Origin: Palsa-504 sp963769715
Lineage (GTDB): Bacteria; Actinomycetota; Actinomycetes; Streptosporangiales; Streptosporangiaceae
Direction: 5' to 3'
Assembly: GCA_963769715.1 (NCBI GenBank)
Contig: CAVYNE010000032.1
Span: 186,001-250,000, forward strand
DNA: 64,000 bases
A program made the position numbers and the translations under genes. The notes beneath the pieces were generated by a model. The model worked only from the letters and a program-made list of their open reading frames with translations, ran no database searches and was not told the origin of the DNA. The first letter of the stretch is position 1. Every line of letters begins with the position of its first letter. This document shows, piece by piece, positions 41,109-49,001 of this stretch.

Positions 41109-41330
41109 GGGTGACACCCTCGGGGCAACCCGTGACGGCTCGGTAAGGTAATCTCCCATCGGGCTATCCAGCACAGCATCGGCTCCGGGCCGCACCGTCG
41201 GGGACGCTAGGCAGGGCCGACGCTAACCCTCTGGCGCGTCGAGGCTGATGCGACGCTGCCACCCACGCCCGTTCGGCAGAAAAATTGGCCGGAACCCCAG
41301 CTAAGGTACGGCCCGCAGGAAGCAGGACCC

Positions 41331-42449
41331 ATGTCCGCACCGAACAAGAATTACGACCCCAAGGCGGTGGCCTCGCTGTCGCCTGACGAGGTGACGCGCG
41401 TCCTCGACGAGGCTCTCGCCGCGGTCGCCGCCGCCGGGACCCTCGACGAGCTGAAGGCGGCGCGGATAGCGCACGAGGGCGACCGCGCGCCGCTCTCCCT
41501 GGCCAGCGCGGAGATCGGCGCACTGCCGCCCGAGGCCCGTGCCGAGGCGGGCCGGCGCGTCGGTGCGGCCCGCGGCCGGCTCCGGGAGGCGCTGCGCGAG
41601 CGTCAGGTCCAGCTGGAGGCCGAACGAGACCAGCAGGTGCTGGTGACCGAGGCGGTCGACGTCACCCTGCCCTGGGACCAGGTCCCGCCCGGCGCGCGCC
41701 ATCCCGTCACCACCCTCTCCGACCGGCTGTCCGACGTGTTCGTCGCGATGGGCTACGAGGTTGCCGAGGGGCCCGAGGTCGAGGCGGAGTGGTACAACTT
41801 CGACGCGCTGAACATCCCGCCCGACCACCCGGCTCGGGAGATGCAGGACACCATCTTCATCAAGGGGAAGGACGGGGAGCAGTCGGGCCTGGTACTGCGG
41901 ACGCACACCTCGCCGGTGCAGATCAGGTCGATGCTCACCCGCCCGCTGCCGCTCTACGTCGTCAGCCCGGGCCGGACCTACCGGCATGACCCGCTCGACG
42001 CCACCCACAGCCCGGTGTTCCACCAGATCGAAGGGCTCGCCGTCGACGAGGGGCTGACCATGGCCGATCTGCGCGGTGCGATCCAGTCGTTCGTGGACGC
42101 GATGTTCGGCGCGGGGCTGCGTACCCGGTTCCGGCCCGACTACTTCCCCTTCACCGAGCCGTCGGGCGACGTGTCGATGGAATGCCACATCTGCCGCGGC
42201 GCCTCGGCCAAGCCGGGCGGCGATCCGTGCCGGGTGTGCCGGTCGCAGGGCTGGATCGAGATCGCGGGCTGCGGCATGGTGAACCCCCGGGTGCTGGTGG
42301 CCTGCGGCATCGACCCCGACCGGTACAGCGGGTTCGCGTTCGGACTGGGCATCGAGCGCAGCCTGGTGATCGCGCACGGGCTGACCGAGATCAGGGACAC
42401 GGTGGAAGGCGACGTGCGGTTCAGCCGGGCGTTCGGGATGGAGATCTGA
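41331..42449 (+). CDS. pheS: phenylalanyl-tRNA synthetase alpha subunit
   Basis: A 372-residue catalytic subunit of the alpha2-beta2 PheRS. N-terminal coiled coil (residues 15-95), then class II motif 1 around HPVTTLSDRLSDVFVAMGYE, motif 2 YRHDPLDATHSPVFHQIEGLAVDE and motif 3 FAFGLGIERSLVIAHGL; the Phe-pocket segment YFPFTEPSGDVSMEC is present. CAGGAAGCAGGA precedes the ATG. A 220-bp leader without an obvious T-box lies upstream. pheT starts one base after its stop. Confidence 0.96.
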   Translation: MSAPNKNYDPKAVASLSPDEVTRVLDEALAAVAAAGTLDELKAARIAHEGDRAPLSLASAEIGALPPEARAEAGRRVGAARGRLREALRERQVQLEAERDQQVLVTEAVDVTLPWDQVPPGARHPVTTLSDRLSDVFVAMGYEVAEGPEVEAEWYNFDALNIPPDHPAREMQDTIFIKGKDGEQSGLVLRTHTSPVQIRSMLTRPLPLYVVSPGRTYRHDPLDATHSPVFHQIEGLAVDEGLTMADLRGAIQSFVDAMFGAGLRTRFRPDYFPFTEPSGDVSMECHICRGASAKPGGDPCRVCRSQGWIEIAGCGMVNPRVLVACGIDPDRYSGFAFGLGIERSLVIAHGLTEIRDTVEGDVRFSRAFGMEI

Positions 42450-42450
42450 C

Positions 42451-45078
42451 ATGCGAGTGCCGCTTTCCTGGCTGCGTGAGTACGCGCCGCTGCCGGAGCC
42501 GGTCGACGCCACCGAGGTCGCGCGGCGGCTGACCGCGGCCGGGCTCGAGGTCGAGTCGCTGGAGTCGGTCGGGCACGACATCCGCGGCGTGGTGGTCGCC
42601 CAGGTGCTGTCGATTGAGGACCTGACCGGACCCCTAAACCTGAAGAAGCCGATCAGGTACTGCCGGGTCGCCGTCTCCGAGAGCCAGCTGGCCGGGCCGC
42701 CCGAGGAGGCGTCCGGCGTGATCTGCGGCGCGGTCAACTTCGCCGTCGGCGACCGGGTCGCGCTCGCGCTGCCCGGCGCGGTGCTACCCGGCGGGTTCGA
42801 GATCGGGGCGCGCAAGACCTACGGCCACATATCCGAGGGGATGATCTGCTCGGTCAGCGAGCTGGGCATCGGCGACGATCACTTCGGCATCCTGGTGCTG
42901 CCCCCCGACGCGCCGCTGGGCGCGGATTTCGTGTCCTACGCGAACCTGCGTGACGAGGTGTTCGAGATCGCCGTGACGCCCGACCGTGGCTACGCCGTGT
43001 CGGTGCGCGGCATCGCGCGCGAGCTCGCCAGCGCGTTCGGCGTACCGTTCCGCGATCCCGCCGAGACCGCCCGGCCGGATGCGACGCTGCTCGGCGGTGA
43101 GCTTGACTACGTGGGCCCGGACGTCTACCCGGCCCGTATCGACGACCCGACCGGCTGCGACCGGTTCGTGCTGCGCGAGGTGCGCGGCTTCGCCCCGTCG
43201 GCAACCACCCCGCTGTGGATGCGGGTGCGGCTGGCCCGCAGCGGTGTCCGCTCCATCTCGCTCGCGGTGGACGTGACCAACTACCTGATGCTCGAGCTCG
43301 GCCAGCCGCTACACGCGTTCGACCGGTCCAAGCTGACCGGCGAGATCGTGGTCCGGCGAGTGCAGCCGGGGGAAAAGCTGGAGACGCTAGATCACGTAGT
43401 CCGGACCCTGAACGCCGACGACGTCCTGATCGCCGACGCGTCCGGGCCGATCTCCCTGGCCGGCACCATGGGCGGCCTGTCCACCGAGATCGACGAGACC
43501 TCCACCGACCTGGTGATCGAGGCGGCGCATTTCTCCGCCGAGGCCATCGCCAAGATGGCCCGGCGGCACAAGCTGCACAGCGAGGCGTCCTACCGGTTCG
43601 AGCGCGGCGTGGACCGCCAGCTTCCGCTGCGCGCCACCGCCAAGGCGGTGGCCCTGTTGTCCGGCCTGGGCGGCGGCCAGGTGGTGCCGGGCTGTACGCA
43701 CGCGTCGGTCGACGTGCCGCCGGTGCTGATCTGGCTGGCGGCGGACTATCCGGACCGGGTGGCCGGGGTGGTGTACGGCCGGGATACCGTGGTCCGGCGA
43801 CTGCGCGAAGTGGGCGCCTCGGTGCGGGAGACCCGCGAGCCCGTCCCGACCGTCGCTCCCTGGCGAGCCGATCCCCAGGAGCCGGCGACCGCGCCGCCGG
43901 TGCCCGTGCTCGAGGTGACCCCGCCGACCTGGCGGCCCGACCTCACCGACCCCGCCGACCTCGCCGAGGAGGTCATCCGGCTGGAAGGCTACGAGAACAT
44001 CCCGGCCCGGATGCCCCGCGCGCTGGCCGGCCGCGGGCTCACCCCGCGCCAGCGGCTGCGCCGGTCGGTGGGCCGGACGCTGGCCGAGGCCGGCTACGTG
44101 GAGGTGATGTCGTGGCCCTTCGGGTCGCGTGCCGACGCGGACCTGCTCGGGCTGCCGGCCGGCGACATGCGCCGCCAAGCGGTAGAGGTGGCGAACCCGC
44201 TCAGCGAGGACGAACCGCTGCTGCGCACGACCCTGCTGCCCGGCCTGTTCCGGGTGCTGGCCAGGAACGTGGGCCGGGGGTTCGCCGACACGGCGCTGTT
44301 CGAGATCGGCCTGGTCTTCCGGCCCCGGCCGGGGGCGGCGGCCTCGGCACCGATCCTCCCGGTGGACCGCGGGCCCTCGGTGGCCGAACTCGCCTCCCTG
44401 GAAGCGGCGCTGCCGGACCAGCCGCTGCGGGTCGGCGCGGTGCTGGCTGGCGAGCGTGTGCTCGACGGCTGGTGGGGCAAGGGGCGCCCGGCGTCCTGGG
44501 CGGATGCGGTCGAGGCGGCTCGCGCGGTCGGCCGGATGTGCCGGGTGCGGCTCGACGTCCGCGCCGACAACCACGCGCCCTGGCATCCGGGGCGCTGCGC
44601 GGCCATCTACGCTCAGGTCACGGACTCCGACGGTCCTCGGGAGTGGCTGGCCGGGCACGCCGGCGAACTGCATCCGCGGGTGGTCCAGGCGTTCGGGCTG
44701 CCGGAGCGGACCTCTGCTATGGAGCTTGACCTGTCGGTGCTGTTCACCGCGGCCGAAGCCGTCGGCCCCGTGCAGGCCCCCCGACTGTCGGCCTACCCGC
44801 TGGCCACCCAGGACGTGGCCCTGATCGTGGACGCAGCCGTGCCCGCCGCCGAGGTGGAGGCGGCGCTGGTGGCGGGCGCGCCGCAGGACCTGCTCGAGGA
44901 CGTGCGGCTGTTCGACGTGTACACCGGAGCCCAGGTCGGCGAACAGCGCAAGTCCCTGGCCTACACGCTCAGGTTCCGCGCCCCGGACCGGACGCTCACC
45001 GCCGCCGAGACCACGGCGGCCCGCGACGCGGCCGTGGCCGAGGCCGCCCGCCGGGTCGGCGCAGTGCTCCGTAGCTAA
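42451..45078 (+). CDS. pheT: phenylalanyl-tRNA synthetase beta subunit
   Basis: An 875-residue subunit: B1 domain MRVPLSWLREYAPLPEPVDA; tRNA-binding/EMAP fold (about 40-150), B3/4 editing domain with LMLELGQPLHAFDRSKLTGE and ASYRFERGVDRQLP, B5 domain, and the FDX anticodon-binding C-terminus (SAYPLATQDVALIVDAAVPA). It is somewhat longer than usual because of a Pro-rich insert of about 30 residues near position 470 (RETREPVPTVAPWRADPQEP). In operon with pheS. Confidence 0.96.
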   Translation: MRVPLSWLREYAPLPEPVDATEVARRLTAAGLEVESLESVGHDIRGVVVAQVLSIEDLTGPLNLKKPIRYCRVAVSESQLAGPPEEASGVICGAVNFAVGDRVALALPGAVLPGGFEIGARKTYGHISEGMICSVSELGIGDDHFGILVLPPDAPLGADFVSYANLRDEVFEIAVTPDRGYAVSVRGIARELASAFGVPFRDPAETARPDATLLGGELDYVGPDVYPARIDDPTGCDRFVLREVRGFAPSATTPLWMRVRLARSGVRSISLAVDVTNYLMLELGQPLHAFDRSKLTGEIVVRRVQPGEKLETLDHVVRTLNADDVLIADASGPISLAGTMGGLSTEIDETSTDLVIEAAHFSAEAIAKMARRHKLHSEASYRFERGVDRQLPLRATAKAVALLSGLGGGQVVPGCTHASVDVPPVLIWLAADYPDRVAGVVYGRDTVVRRLREVGASVRETREPVPTVAPWRADPQEPATAPPVPVLEVTPPTWRPDLTDPADLAEEVIRLEGYENIPARMPRALAGRGLTPRQRLRRSVGRTLAEAGYVEVMSWPFGSRADADLLGLPAGDMRRQAVEVANPLSEDEPLLRTTLLPGLFRVLARNVGRGFADTALFEIGLVFRPRPGAAASAPILPVDRGPSVAELASLEAALPDQPLRVGAVLAGERVLDGWWGKGRPASWADAVEAARAVGRMCRVRLDVRADNHAPWHPGRCAAIYAQVTDSDGPREWLAGHAGELHPRVVQAFGLPERTSAMELDLSVLFTAAEAVGPVQAPRLSAYPLATQDVALIVDAAVPAAEVEAALVAGAPQDLLEDVRLFDVYTGAQVGEQRKSLAYTLRFRAPDRTLTAAETTAARDAAVAEAARRVGAVLRS

Positions 45079-45230
45079 GAGGTGCCCTTCGGGCCGCTCT
45101 GGCCTGGCCTGTTGCTAAACGAGGCGACTGTCGGTCAGGATGTGATTACCGAAGACCGCAGCGATTCGCTGAGCCGGAGGGCGAGATAACTAGACAAGCG
45201 GTAGCCCGGGGGGGTTCAACCGAGCAGGCC

Positions 45231-46457
45231 GTGACGGCGACGTTTCGCGATGTTTTCGCGGTGGCGGAGTTCCGGGCCCTGTGGGGGGCGCAGCTCTTGT
45301 CGGTCATCGGTGATCAGCTGGCCCGCGTCGCGCTGACCGTGCTCGTCTACGACCGGACCCGTTCGGCCCTGCTCGCGGCGATCACCTTCGTGGCCAGCGT
45401 CGTGCCGACCTTCGTCGGTGGCGTGACGCTGGCCTGGCTGGCCGACCGGTACCCGCGCCGTGCTGTGATGATCGCCTGCGACCTGGCCCGGTGCGGGCTC
45501 GTGCTGGTCATGGCCGTTCCGGGCCTGCCGCTGGGCGCCCTGGTGACGCTCCTTTTCCTGGTCACGCTGGTCGGCGCGCCGTTCAGCTCAGCGCGCGCGG
45601 CCACCTACCCCGACGTGCTTGAGGGCGAAAAGTACGTGATGGGGACTGCCGTGACGCTCACTACGTACCAGTTCGCCCAGGTCCTCGGCTTCGCGGCCGG
45701 GGGTGCCGTCACCGGGTTCTTCGGCACACGCCCGTCCCTGCTCATCGACGCGGCGACCTTCGCCGCGTCGGCGCTCATCGTCCGGGCGTGGGTACGCTCA
45801 CGACCCGCCCCGGTGGTCGCAGCCGTCAGCCACCATGAGCCCGGCCAGTTGGCCGGTGTCTTCGCTGGTGTCCGCCTCGTCTTCACCCGCCCGGCCCTGC
45901 GCACGCCGATGCTGTTCGGCTGGCTGGCGGCGTTCTACGACGCTCCGGAAGGCGTGGTCACCCCGCTGGCCCGGGATCTCGGCGGCGGTGCGGTCGCCGT
46001 CGGCGTGATCCTGGCCGCTATGGCTCTGGGGCAAACCGTCGGCGCCATCGTGTTCAGCCGCTTCGTGGCCCCGCCGACACGGCTGCGCGTCATGGGCCCG
46101 CTCGCCGTCGCCGCCTGCGCGGTTCTGGCCCTGTTCTTCTGGCAGCCCGGCCTGCCCGGATCGCTGCTGATCTTGTTTGCGTCCGGTCTGGGCGCGTCCT
46201 ACCAGATCGCCGCCAACGCTGCCTTCGTGAGGGCGGCGCCGCGACAACAGCGCGCCCAGGCCTTCGGCCTGGCCCAGGGCGGTATCAGCCTGGGCCAGGG
46301 AACAGTCATGATCCTGGCGGGAGCCGCCGCGGACCACTATTCCCCAGCATCGGTTATCGCAATTTCTGGCACAGTCGGGGCCGCAGTAGCCCTAGCGATC
46401 GCGGTCAGCTGGGCCGGTGCTCGCAGACAGTCGGTGGACGGGCACCTTCAGCGTTAG
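45231..46457 (+). CDS. MFS transporter
   Basis: A 408-residue major facilitator protein with 12 predicted membrane segments. Signature features are FRALWGAQLLSVIGDQLARV in helix 1 and the loop 2-3 motif LADRYPRRAVMIACDLAR. It belongs to the MFS_3/EntS-like exporters (DHA3 group). Start GTG 45231, without a clear Shine-Dalgarno. Its stop is two bases from the first micro-ORF of array 1 on the opposite strand, so it might export the peptides, though the convergent orientation does not show this. Confidence 0.88.
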   Translation: MTATFRDVFAVAEFRALWGAQLLSVIGDQLARVALTVLVYDRTRSALLAAITFVASVVPTFVGGVTLAWLADRYPRRAVMIACDLARCGLVLVMAVPGLPLGALVTLLFLVTLVGAPFSSARAATYPDVLEGEKYVMGTAVTLTTYQFAQVLGFAAGGAVTGFFGTRPSLLIDAATFAASALIVRAWVRSRPAPVVAAVSHHEPGQLAGVFAGVRLVFTRPALRTPMLFGWLAAFYDAPEGVVTPLARDLGGGAVAVGVILAAMALGQTVGAIVFSRFVAPPTRLRVMGPLAVAACAVLALFFWQPGLPGSLLILFASGLGASYQIAANAAFVRAAPRQQRAQAFGLAQGGISLGQGTVMILAGAAADHYSPASVIAISGTVGAAVALAIAVSWAGARRQSVDGHLQR

Positions 46458-46459
46458 GG

Positions 46460-46483
46460 TCAGCCCCAGCCGGTGTCGCGCAT
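46460..46483 (-). CDS. micro-ORF 1a, heptapeptide MRDTGWG
   Basis: ATG CGC GAC ACC GGC TGG GGC TGA on the minus strand; AGGAAGGAG lies six bases before the ATG. Last copy of array 1 in the direction of transcription, two bases from the MFS stop. Confidence 0.6.
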   Translation of the reverse strand: MRDTGWG

Positions 46484-46534
46484 GGCGTGCTCCTTCCTCT
46501 GGTGTGCGGGGGGGGCGGTGGGGGTCGTTGGGGG

Positions 46535-46558
46535 TCAGCCCCAGCCGGTGTCGCGCAT
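46535..46558 (-). CDS. micro-ORF 1b, heptapeptide MRDTGWG
   Basis: Identical ORF to 1a, with GAGGAGGAG six bases before the ATG. Confidence 0.62.
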   Translation of the reverse strand: MRDTGWG

Positions 46559-46607
46559 GGCGTGCTCCTCCTCTCGTGGGCGGCGGGTCGGTGCCGGTCG
46601 TTGGGGG

Positions 46608-46631
46608 TCAGCCCCAGCCGGTGTCGCGCAT
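46608..46631 (-). CDS. micro-ORF 1c, heptapeptide MRDTGWG
   Basis: Identical ORF, GAGGAGGAG ribosome site; both flanking linkers match those of copy 1d. Confidence 0.62.
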   Translation of the reverse strand: MRDTGWG

Positions 46632-46680
46632 GGCGTGCTCCTCCTCTCGTGGGCGGCGGGTCGGTGCCGGTCGTTGGGGG

Positions 46681-46704
46681 TCAGCCCCAGCCGGTGTCGC
46701 GCAT
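46681..46704 (-). CDS. micro-ORF 1d, heptapeptide MRDTGWG
   Basis: Identical ORF and ribosome site to 1c. Confidence 0.62.
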   Translation of the reverse strand: MRDTGWG

Positions 46705-46753
46705 GGCGTGCTCCTCCTCTCGTGGGCGGCGGGTCGGTGCCGGTCGTTGGGGG

Positions 46754-46777
46754 TCAGCCCCAGCCGGTGTCGCGCAT
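46754..46777 (-). CDS. micro-ORF 1e, heptapeptide MRDTGWG (first in the array)
   Basis: First copy in transcription order. The upstream sequence is unique (ATAGGAG, six bases, ATG) and A/T-rich, with TTTATAT and TACTTAAAG stretches on the minus strand that could form the array promoter at about 46800-46830. Confidence 0.62.
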   Translation of the reverse strand: MRDTGWG

Positions 46778-46790
46778 GGCGTGCTCCTAT

Positions 46791-47184
46791 CATTCAGTAT
46801 TCGGGCGGATTCTTTAAGTAACCATATAAACGCCCCGGCGGGAGGCATGGTTCGGCTTCGGGCGCTCGCTGTCCATGGCGCGCGCTCTTCCGGTGTTCCG
46901 TATCCCACCGTCGGCGTCACGGCTACCCATTGTGGCTTGCAATTGCGCCCAGGGGGCGCTTTGTACTTATTGCCGGAAATAAGACTGTCTATGGCGTGAC
47001 AGACCGTGACTTTTAGAGATGCCATGGGGACGTGTGGTGAACCAGGCGGGCAAAAAGGGTACTGTTCTACCAGTGAGTAGTGGGATTTTCACGTTCTGCG
47101 CTCCCGGGGGCTAGCAATGCGGGACAATATATGGGCACACTGCTACCTGGGTGGCGGTGCAATGGTTTGCATGAGGAGGTTCTG
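46791..47184. promoter_or_regulatory. divergent intergenic region, array 1 / GGDEF-1
   Basis: A 394-bp spacer separating the minus-strand array from the plus-strand cyclase gene. A/T-rich blocks lie at 46790-46830 (array promoter side) and 46965-47130 (cyclase side). A conserved element shared with the second cyclase gene lies at 47075-47126. The minus-strand open frame crossing this spacer has no recognisable motif and I do not call it. Confidence 0.55.
47075..47126 (+). promoter_or_regulatory. conserved upstream element of GGDEF-1
   Basis: Blocks GAGTAG, ATTTT and ACGTTC (47075-47096, 18 of 22 positions identical to the copy at 48888) and GCAATGCGGGACA (47114-47126) recur before the second cyclase gene with a spacing of 39 versus 38 bases. 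Spacing relative to -35/-10 boxes (TTCACG, TAGCAAT) suggests a promoter or activator site. Confidence 0.6.
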
Positions 47185-48606
47185 ATGGAGCTGATCCGTC
47201 GCCTCCTGCGTCGGATGACAGCCGTCAGTGATTGGGGCCTCTGGTCGTTGCCCCGCTGGCTCACCGTTTACGTGCTGGCCGTGGTGGCCGTCGATGCCGC
47301 TGCCATCGGCCTGGCGGTGTCGTTCACCACCTTCACCCGGGCCAACCTGGCCTTGTTTAGCCTCCTGCTGGGATGCACGGCGACCTCCGTCGAGCTGACC
47401 AGGAAGGCGGGGGAGCAAGGCGGCGTGATCAAGGATGTCCAGGGCGTATGGGAATTGCCGGCCGCCATCCTGCTGCCTCCGCTCTATGCGCTGATCGTCC
47501 CGGTCGTCCGGATAGTACTGGTGCAGTGGCGGATCCGGCGTGCCCCCGTCTACCGCAGGGTGTTCACTGGGGCGGCGATCAGCCTCTCCTACGGTGCGGC
47601 ATCGGCAACCTTCCACGGCCTGTACGGCCTGATACCGCAGGACTCGGGAGGGATCCTCAGCCGCGGCACGGTGTGGACCTTGCTGGTGGCCCTCAGCGTC
47701 CTGGTGAAGGAGGTCGTGAACAAGACCGTGGTCATGACGGCCGTCAGGGGTGCCGATCCGGCCACGAGTATCCGTATCGAAGTGTTCGGCCGCGAGCCGC
47801 TGTACAACGACGCGGCCGAGATCTGCATAGGCGTCCTGGTTACCTACGGCGTGGCCGGGAACCCACTGCTCGCCCTGGCCGCGCTGCCCGTCGTCACCTT
47901 GCTGCAGCGGTCGCTGCGGCACGTCCAACTGGTCAATGATTCGCGGGCCGATTCGAAGACGGGCTTGCTGAATGCGGCGACTTGGGAGCGCGAGGCGACC
48001 GTGGAGGTAGGCCGCGCGGTACGGACCAGGACCCCGCTGGCGGTGGCAATACTCGACATCGACCGGTTCAAGGTGATCAACGACACCTACGGTCACCTGG
48101 TTGGCGATCAGGTGCTCAAGGAGATCGCCCGTACGCTCGACAGCCTGCTGCGCGACTACGACCGCGCCGGGCGGTTCGGCGGTGAGGAGTTCTCGCTGCT
48201 GTTGCCGCAGACCCGAGCGGTTGACGCCTTCCGGATCGCCGAACGTGTGCGCGCTAACATCGCCGGCTTGTCCATCATCGTTCCCGGGGCGACCGGCGGG
48301 GAACGGGTGCATGTCACGGTGTCGATCGGGGTGGCCGCGCTGGATAGCGGCAGCAAGCGGGAGTACACCGAACTGATGGCCGCAGCGGACGCCGCCCTGT
48401 ACCGGGCGAAGTCCGGCGGCCGGGACCAGGTGCAGATGATCAGCACGACCAGGGGCCTGAGCGCCGTCAGCGGCAGTGTAGCTCGTGACAACGACGGCAG
48501 CGCTAAGGGCAGTCGGCCGGACGTGCCAAGCGCATTCCGTCGCGCGCAGATTTCCTTAACCGAGCTCGCTGCACGGGCCCGGTACGAGTTGCTACAAACT
48601 TGTTAG
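47185..48606 (+). CDS. membrane diguanylate cyclase GGDEF-1
   Basis: A 473-residue protein from ATG 47185 (AGGAGGT just upstream). The N-terminal 240 residues form a membrane sensor of about five or six helices (about 24-48, 54-68, 92-114, 128-150, 162-180, 212-240) with conserved loops VQGVWELP and RAPVYRRVF. A linker (RADSKTGLLN) leads to the GGDEF domain: metal/substrate DIDRFKVINDTYGHLVGD, active site GGEEF at 332-336, and inhibitory I-site RDYD at 323-326, five residues before GGEEF. It should make c-di-GMP with product inhibition. A Ser/Arg-rich tail follows. Its stop overlaps the first micro-ORF of array 2 on the other strand. Confidence 0.9.
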   Translation: MELIRRLLRRMTAVSDWGLWSLPRWLTVYVLAVVAVDAAAIGLAVSFTTFTRANLALFSLLLGCTATSVELTRKAGEQGGVIKDVQGVWELPAAILLPPLYALIVPVVRIVLVQWRIRRAPVYRRVFTGAAISLSYGAASATFHGLYGLIPQDSGGILSRGTVWTLLVALSVLVKEVVNKTVVMTAVRGADPATSIRIEVFGREPLYNDAAEICIGVLVTYGVAGNPLLALAALPVVTLLQRSLRHVQLVNDSRADSKTGLLNAATWEREATVEVGRAVRTRTPLAVAILDIDRFKVINDTYGHLVGDQVLKEIARTLDSLLRDYDRAGRFGGEEFSLLLPQTRAVDAFRIAERVRANIAGLSIIVPGATGGERVHVTVSIGVAALDSGSKREYTELMAAADAALYRAKSGGRDQVQMISTTRGLSAVSGSVARDNDGSAKGSRPDVPSAFRRAQISLTELAARARYELLQTC

Positions 48607-48626
48607 TTCCAGCTGCTGGTGCGCAT
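48603..48626 (-). CDS. micro-ORF 2a, heptapeptide MRTSSWN
   Basis: ATG CGC ACC AGC AGC TGG AAC TAA on the minus strand, with GAAAGGA six to seven bases upstream. It overlaps the GGDEF-1 stop tail-to-tail by four bases. Confidence 0.58.
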   Translation of the reverse strand: MRTSSWN

Positions 48627-48675
48627 GGTGCGTCCTTTCGGCAGGTGGCGGTCGGGGTCTGGGGGTGGCCGGGGG

Positions 48676-48699
48676 TTAGTTCCAGCTGCTGGTGCGCAT
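48676..48699 (-). CDS. micro-ORF 2b, heptapeptide MRTSSWN (first in array 2)
   Basis: Identical ORF to 2a. GAGGAGGGG lies seven bases before the ATG. Upstream on the minus strand TTGACT at about 48741-48746 is a candidate -35. Confidence 0.6.
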   Translation of the reverse strand: MRTSSWN

Positions 48700-48710
48700 G
48701 ATGACACCCC

Positions 48711-49001
48711 TCCTCTCGTGAACAGGCTCGCTACTGGTAAGTCAAGCCGGGGAGCATACCGAAAGAAGAAGAACCAGAGCTCGTAAATCCGAAATGTCGG
48801 ATAGCTCCGGAGGTACCTCTGGGACTGGAGAGCATAGAGTAAGCATCCGTGCGCGATGCGCTAGATGATTACTGGATTTATCTCGCTGAGTAGCAGAATT
48901 TTGACGTTCAGCAGTCCTTATCGTCGCAATCCGGGACACTAGGGAGTACGTGCTGCCCCCGACCCAGGTTCAAAGTACTCGTGGCTGCCAAGGAGACACC
49001 G
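48711..49001. promoter_or_regulatory. divergent intergenic region, array 2 / GGDEF-2
   Basis: A 291-bp A/T-richer spacer. It contains the perfect inverted repeat ATCCGA-AATG-TCGGAT (48787-48802), which could be an operator, and the conserved cyclase-upstream element at 48888-48938. No gene is supported. Confidence 0.55.
48888..48938 (+). promoter_or_regulatory. conserved upstream element of GGDEF-2
   Basis: Second copy of the element described at 47075: GAGTAG...ATTTT...ACGTTC at 48888-48909 and GCAATCCGGGACA at 48926-48938. TTGACG (48901-48906) fits a -35 box. Confidence 0.6.

Larger units (their letters stand above)
46459..46790 (-). repeat. array 1: five tandem copies of a 73-bp micro-ORF unit
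   Basis: The repeated block begins with GTCAGCCCC at 46459, 46534, 46607, 46680 and 46753, spaced 75, 73, 73 and 73 bp. Each unit on the minus strand has a Shine-Dalgarno (AGGAGGAG or AGGAAGGAG), six bases, and an eight-codon ORF encoding MRDTGWG. The linkers of the middle units are identical; the unit next to the MFS stop has a diverged linker. There are no spacers of CRISPR type and no inverted structure dominating the unit. Confidence 0.93.
48603..48710 (-). repeat. array 2: two tandem copies of a 73-bp micro-ORF unit
   Basis: TTAGTTCCAGCTGCTGGTG repeats at 48603 and 48676, exactly 73 bp apart. On the minus strand each unit has a ribosome site and an eight-codon ORF encoding MRTSSWN. Period, orientation, ORF length and position relative to a GGDEF gene match array 1, while the peptide differs. 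Confidence 0.9.

Noticed and set aside
41109..41330. T-box riboswitch before pheS
   Set aside because: No T-box motif (TGGNACC-like) and no terminator/antiterminator pair could be found in the 220-bp leader.
46459..46790. CRISPR array
   Set aside because: The 73-bp units are direct tandem repeats without unique spacers, the repeated block contains an ORF with a ribosome site, and no cas genes are nearby.
46417..46999. Plus-strand ORFs of 114-170 residues across array 1 (repetitive SRMAC/GVAHGVL proteins)
   Set aside because: They arise because the 73-bp repeat is open in all three plus frames; there is no ribosome site and the conserved unit is the minus-strand micro-ORF.
47041..47184. c-di-GMP riboswitch (GEMM) before GGDEF-1
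   Set aside because: The conserved element shared by both cyclase genes does not match the GEMM core with its GNRA loop and receptor.
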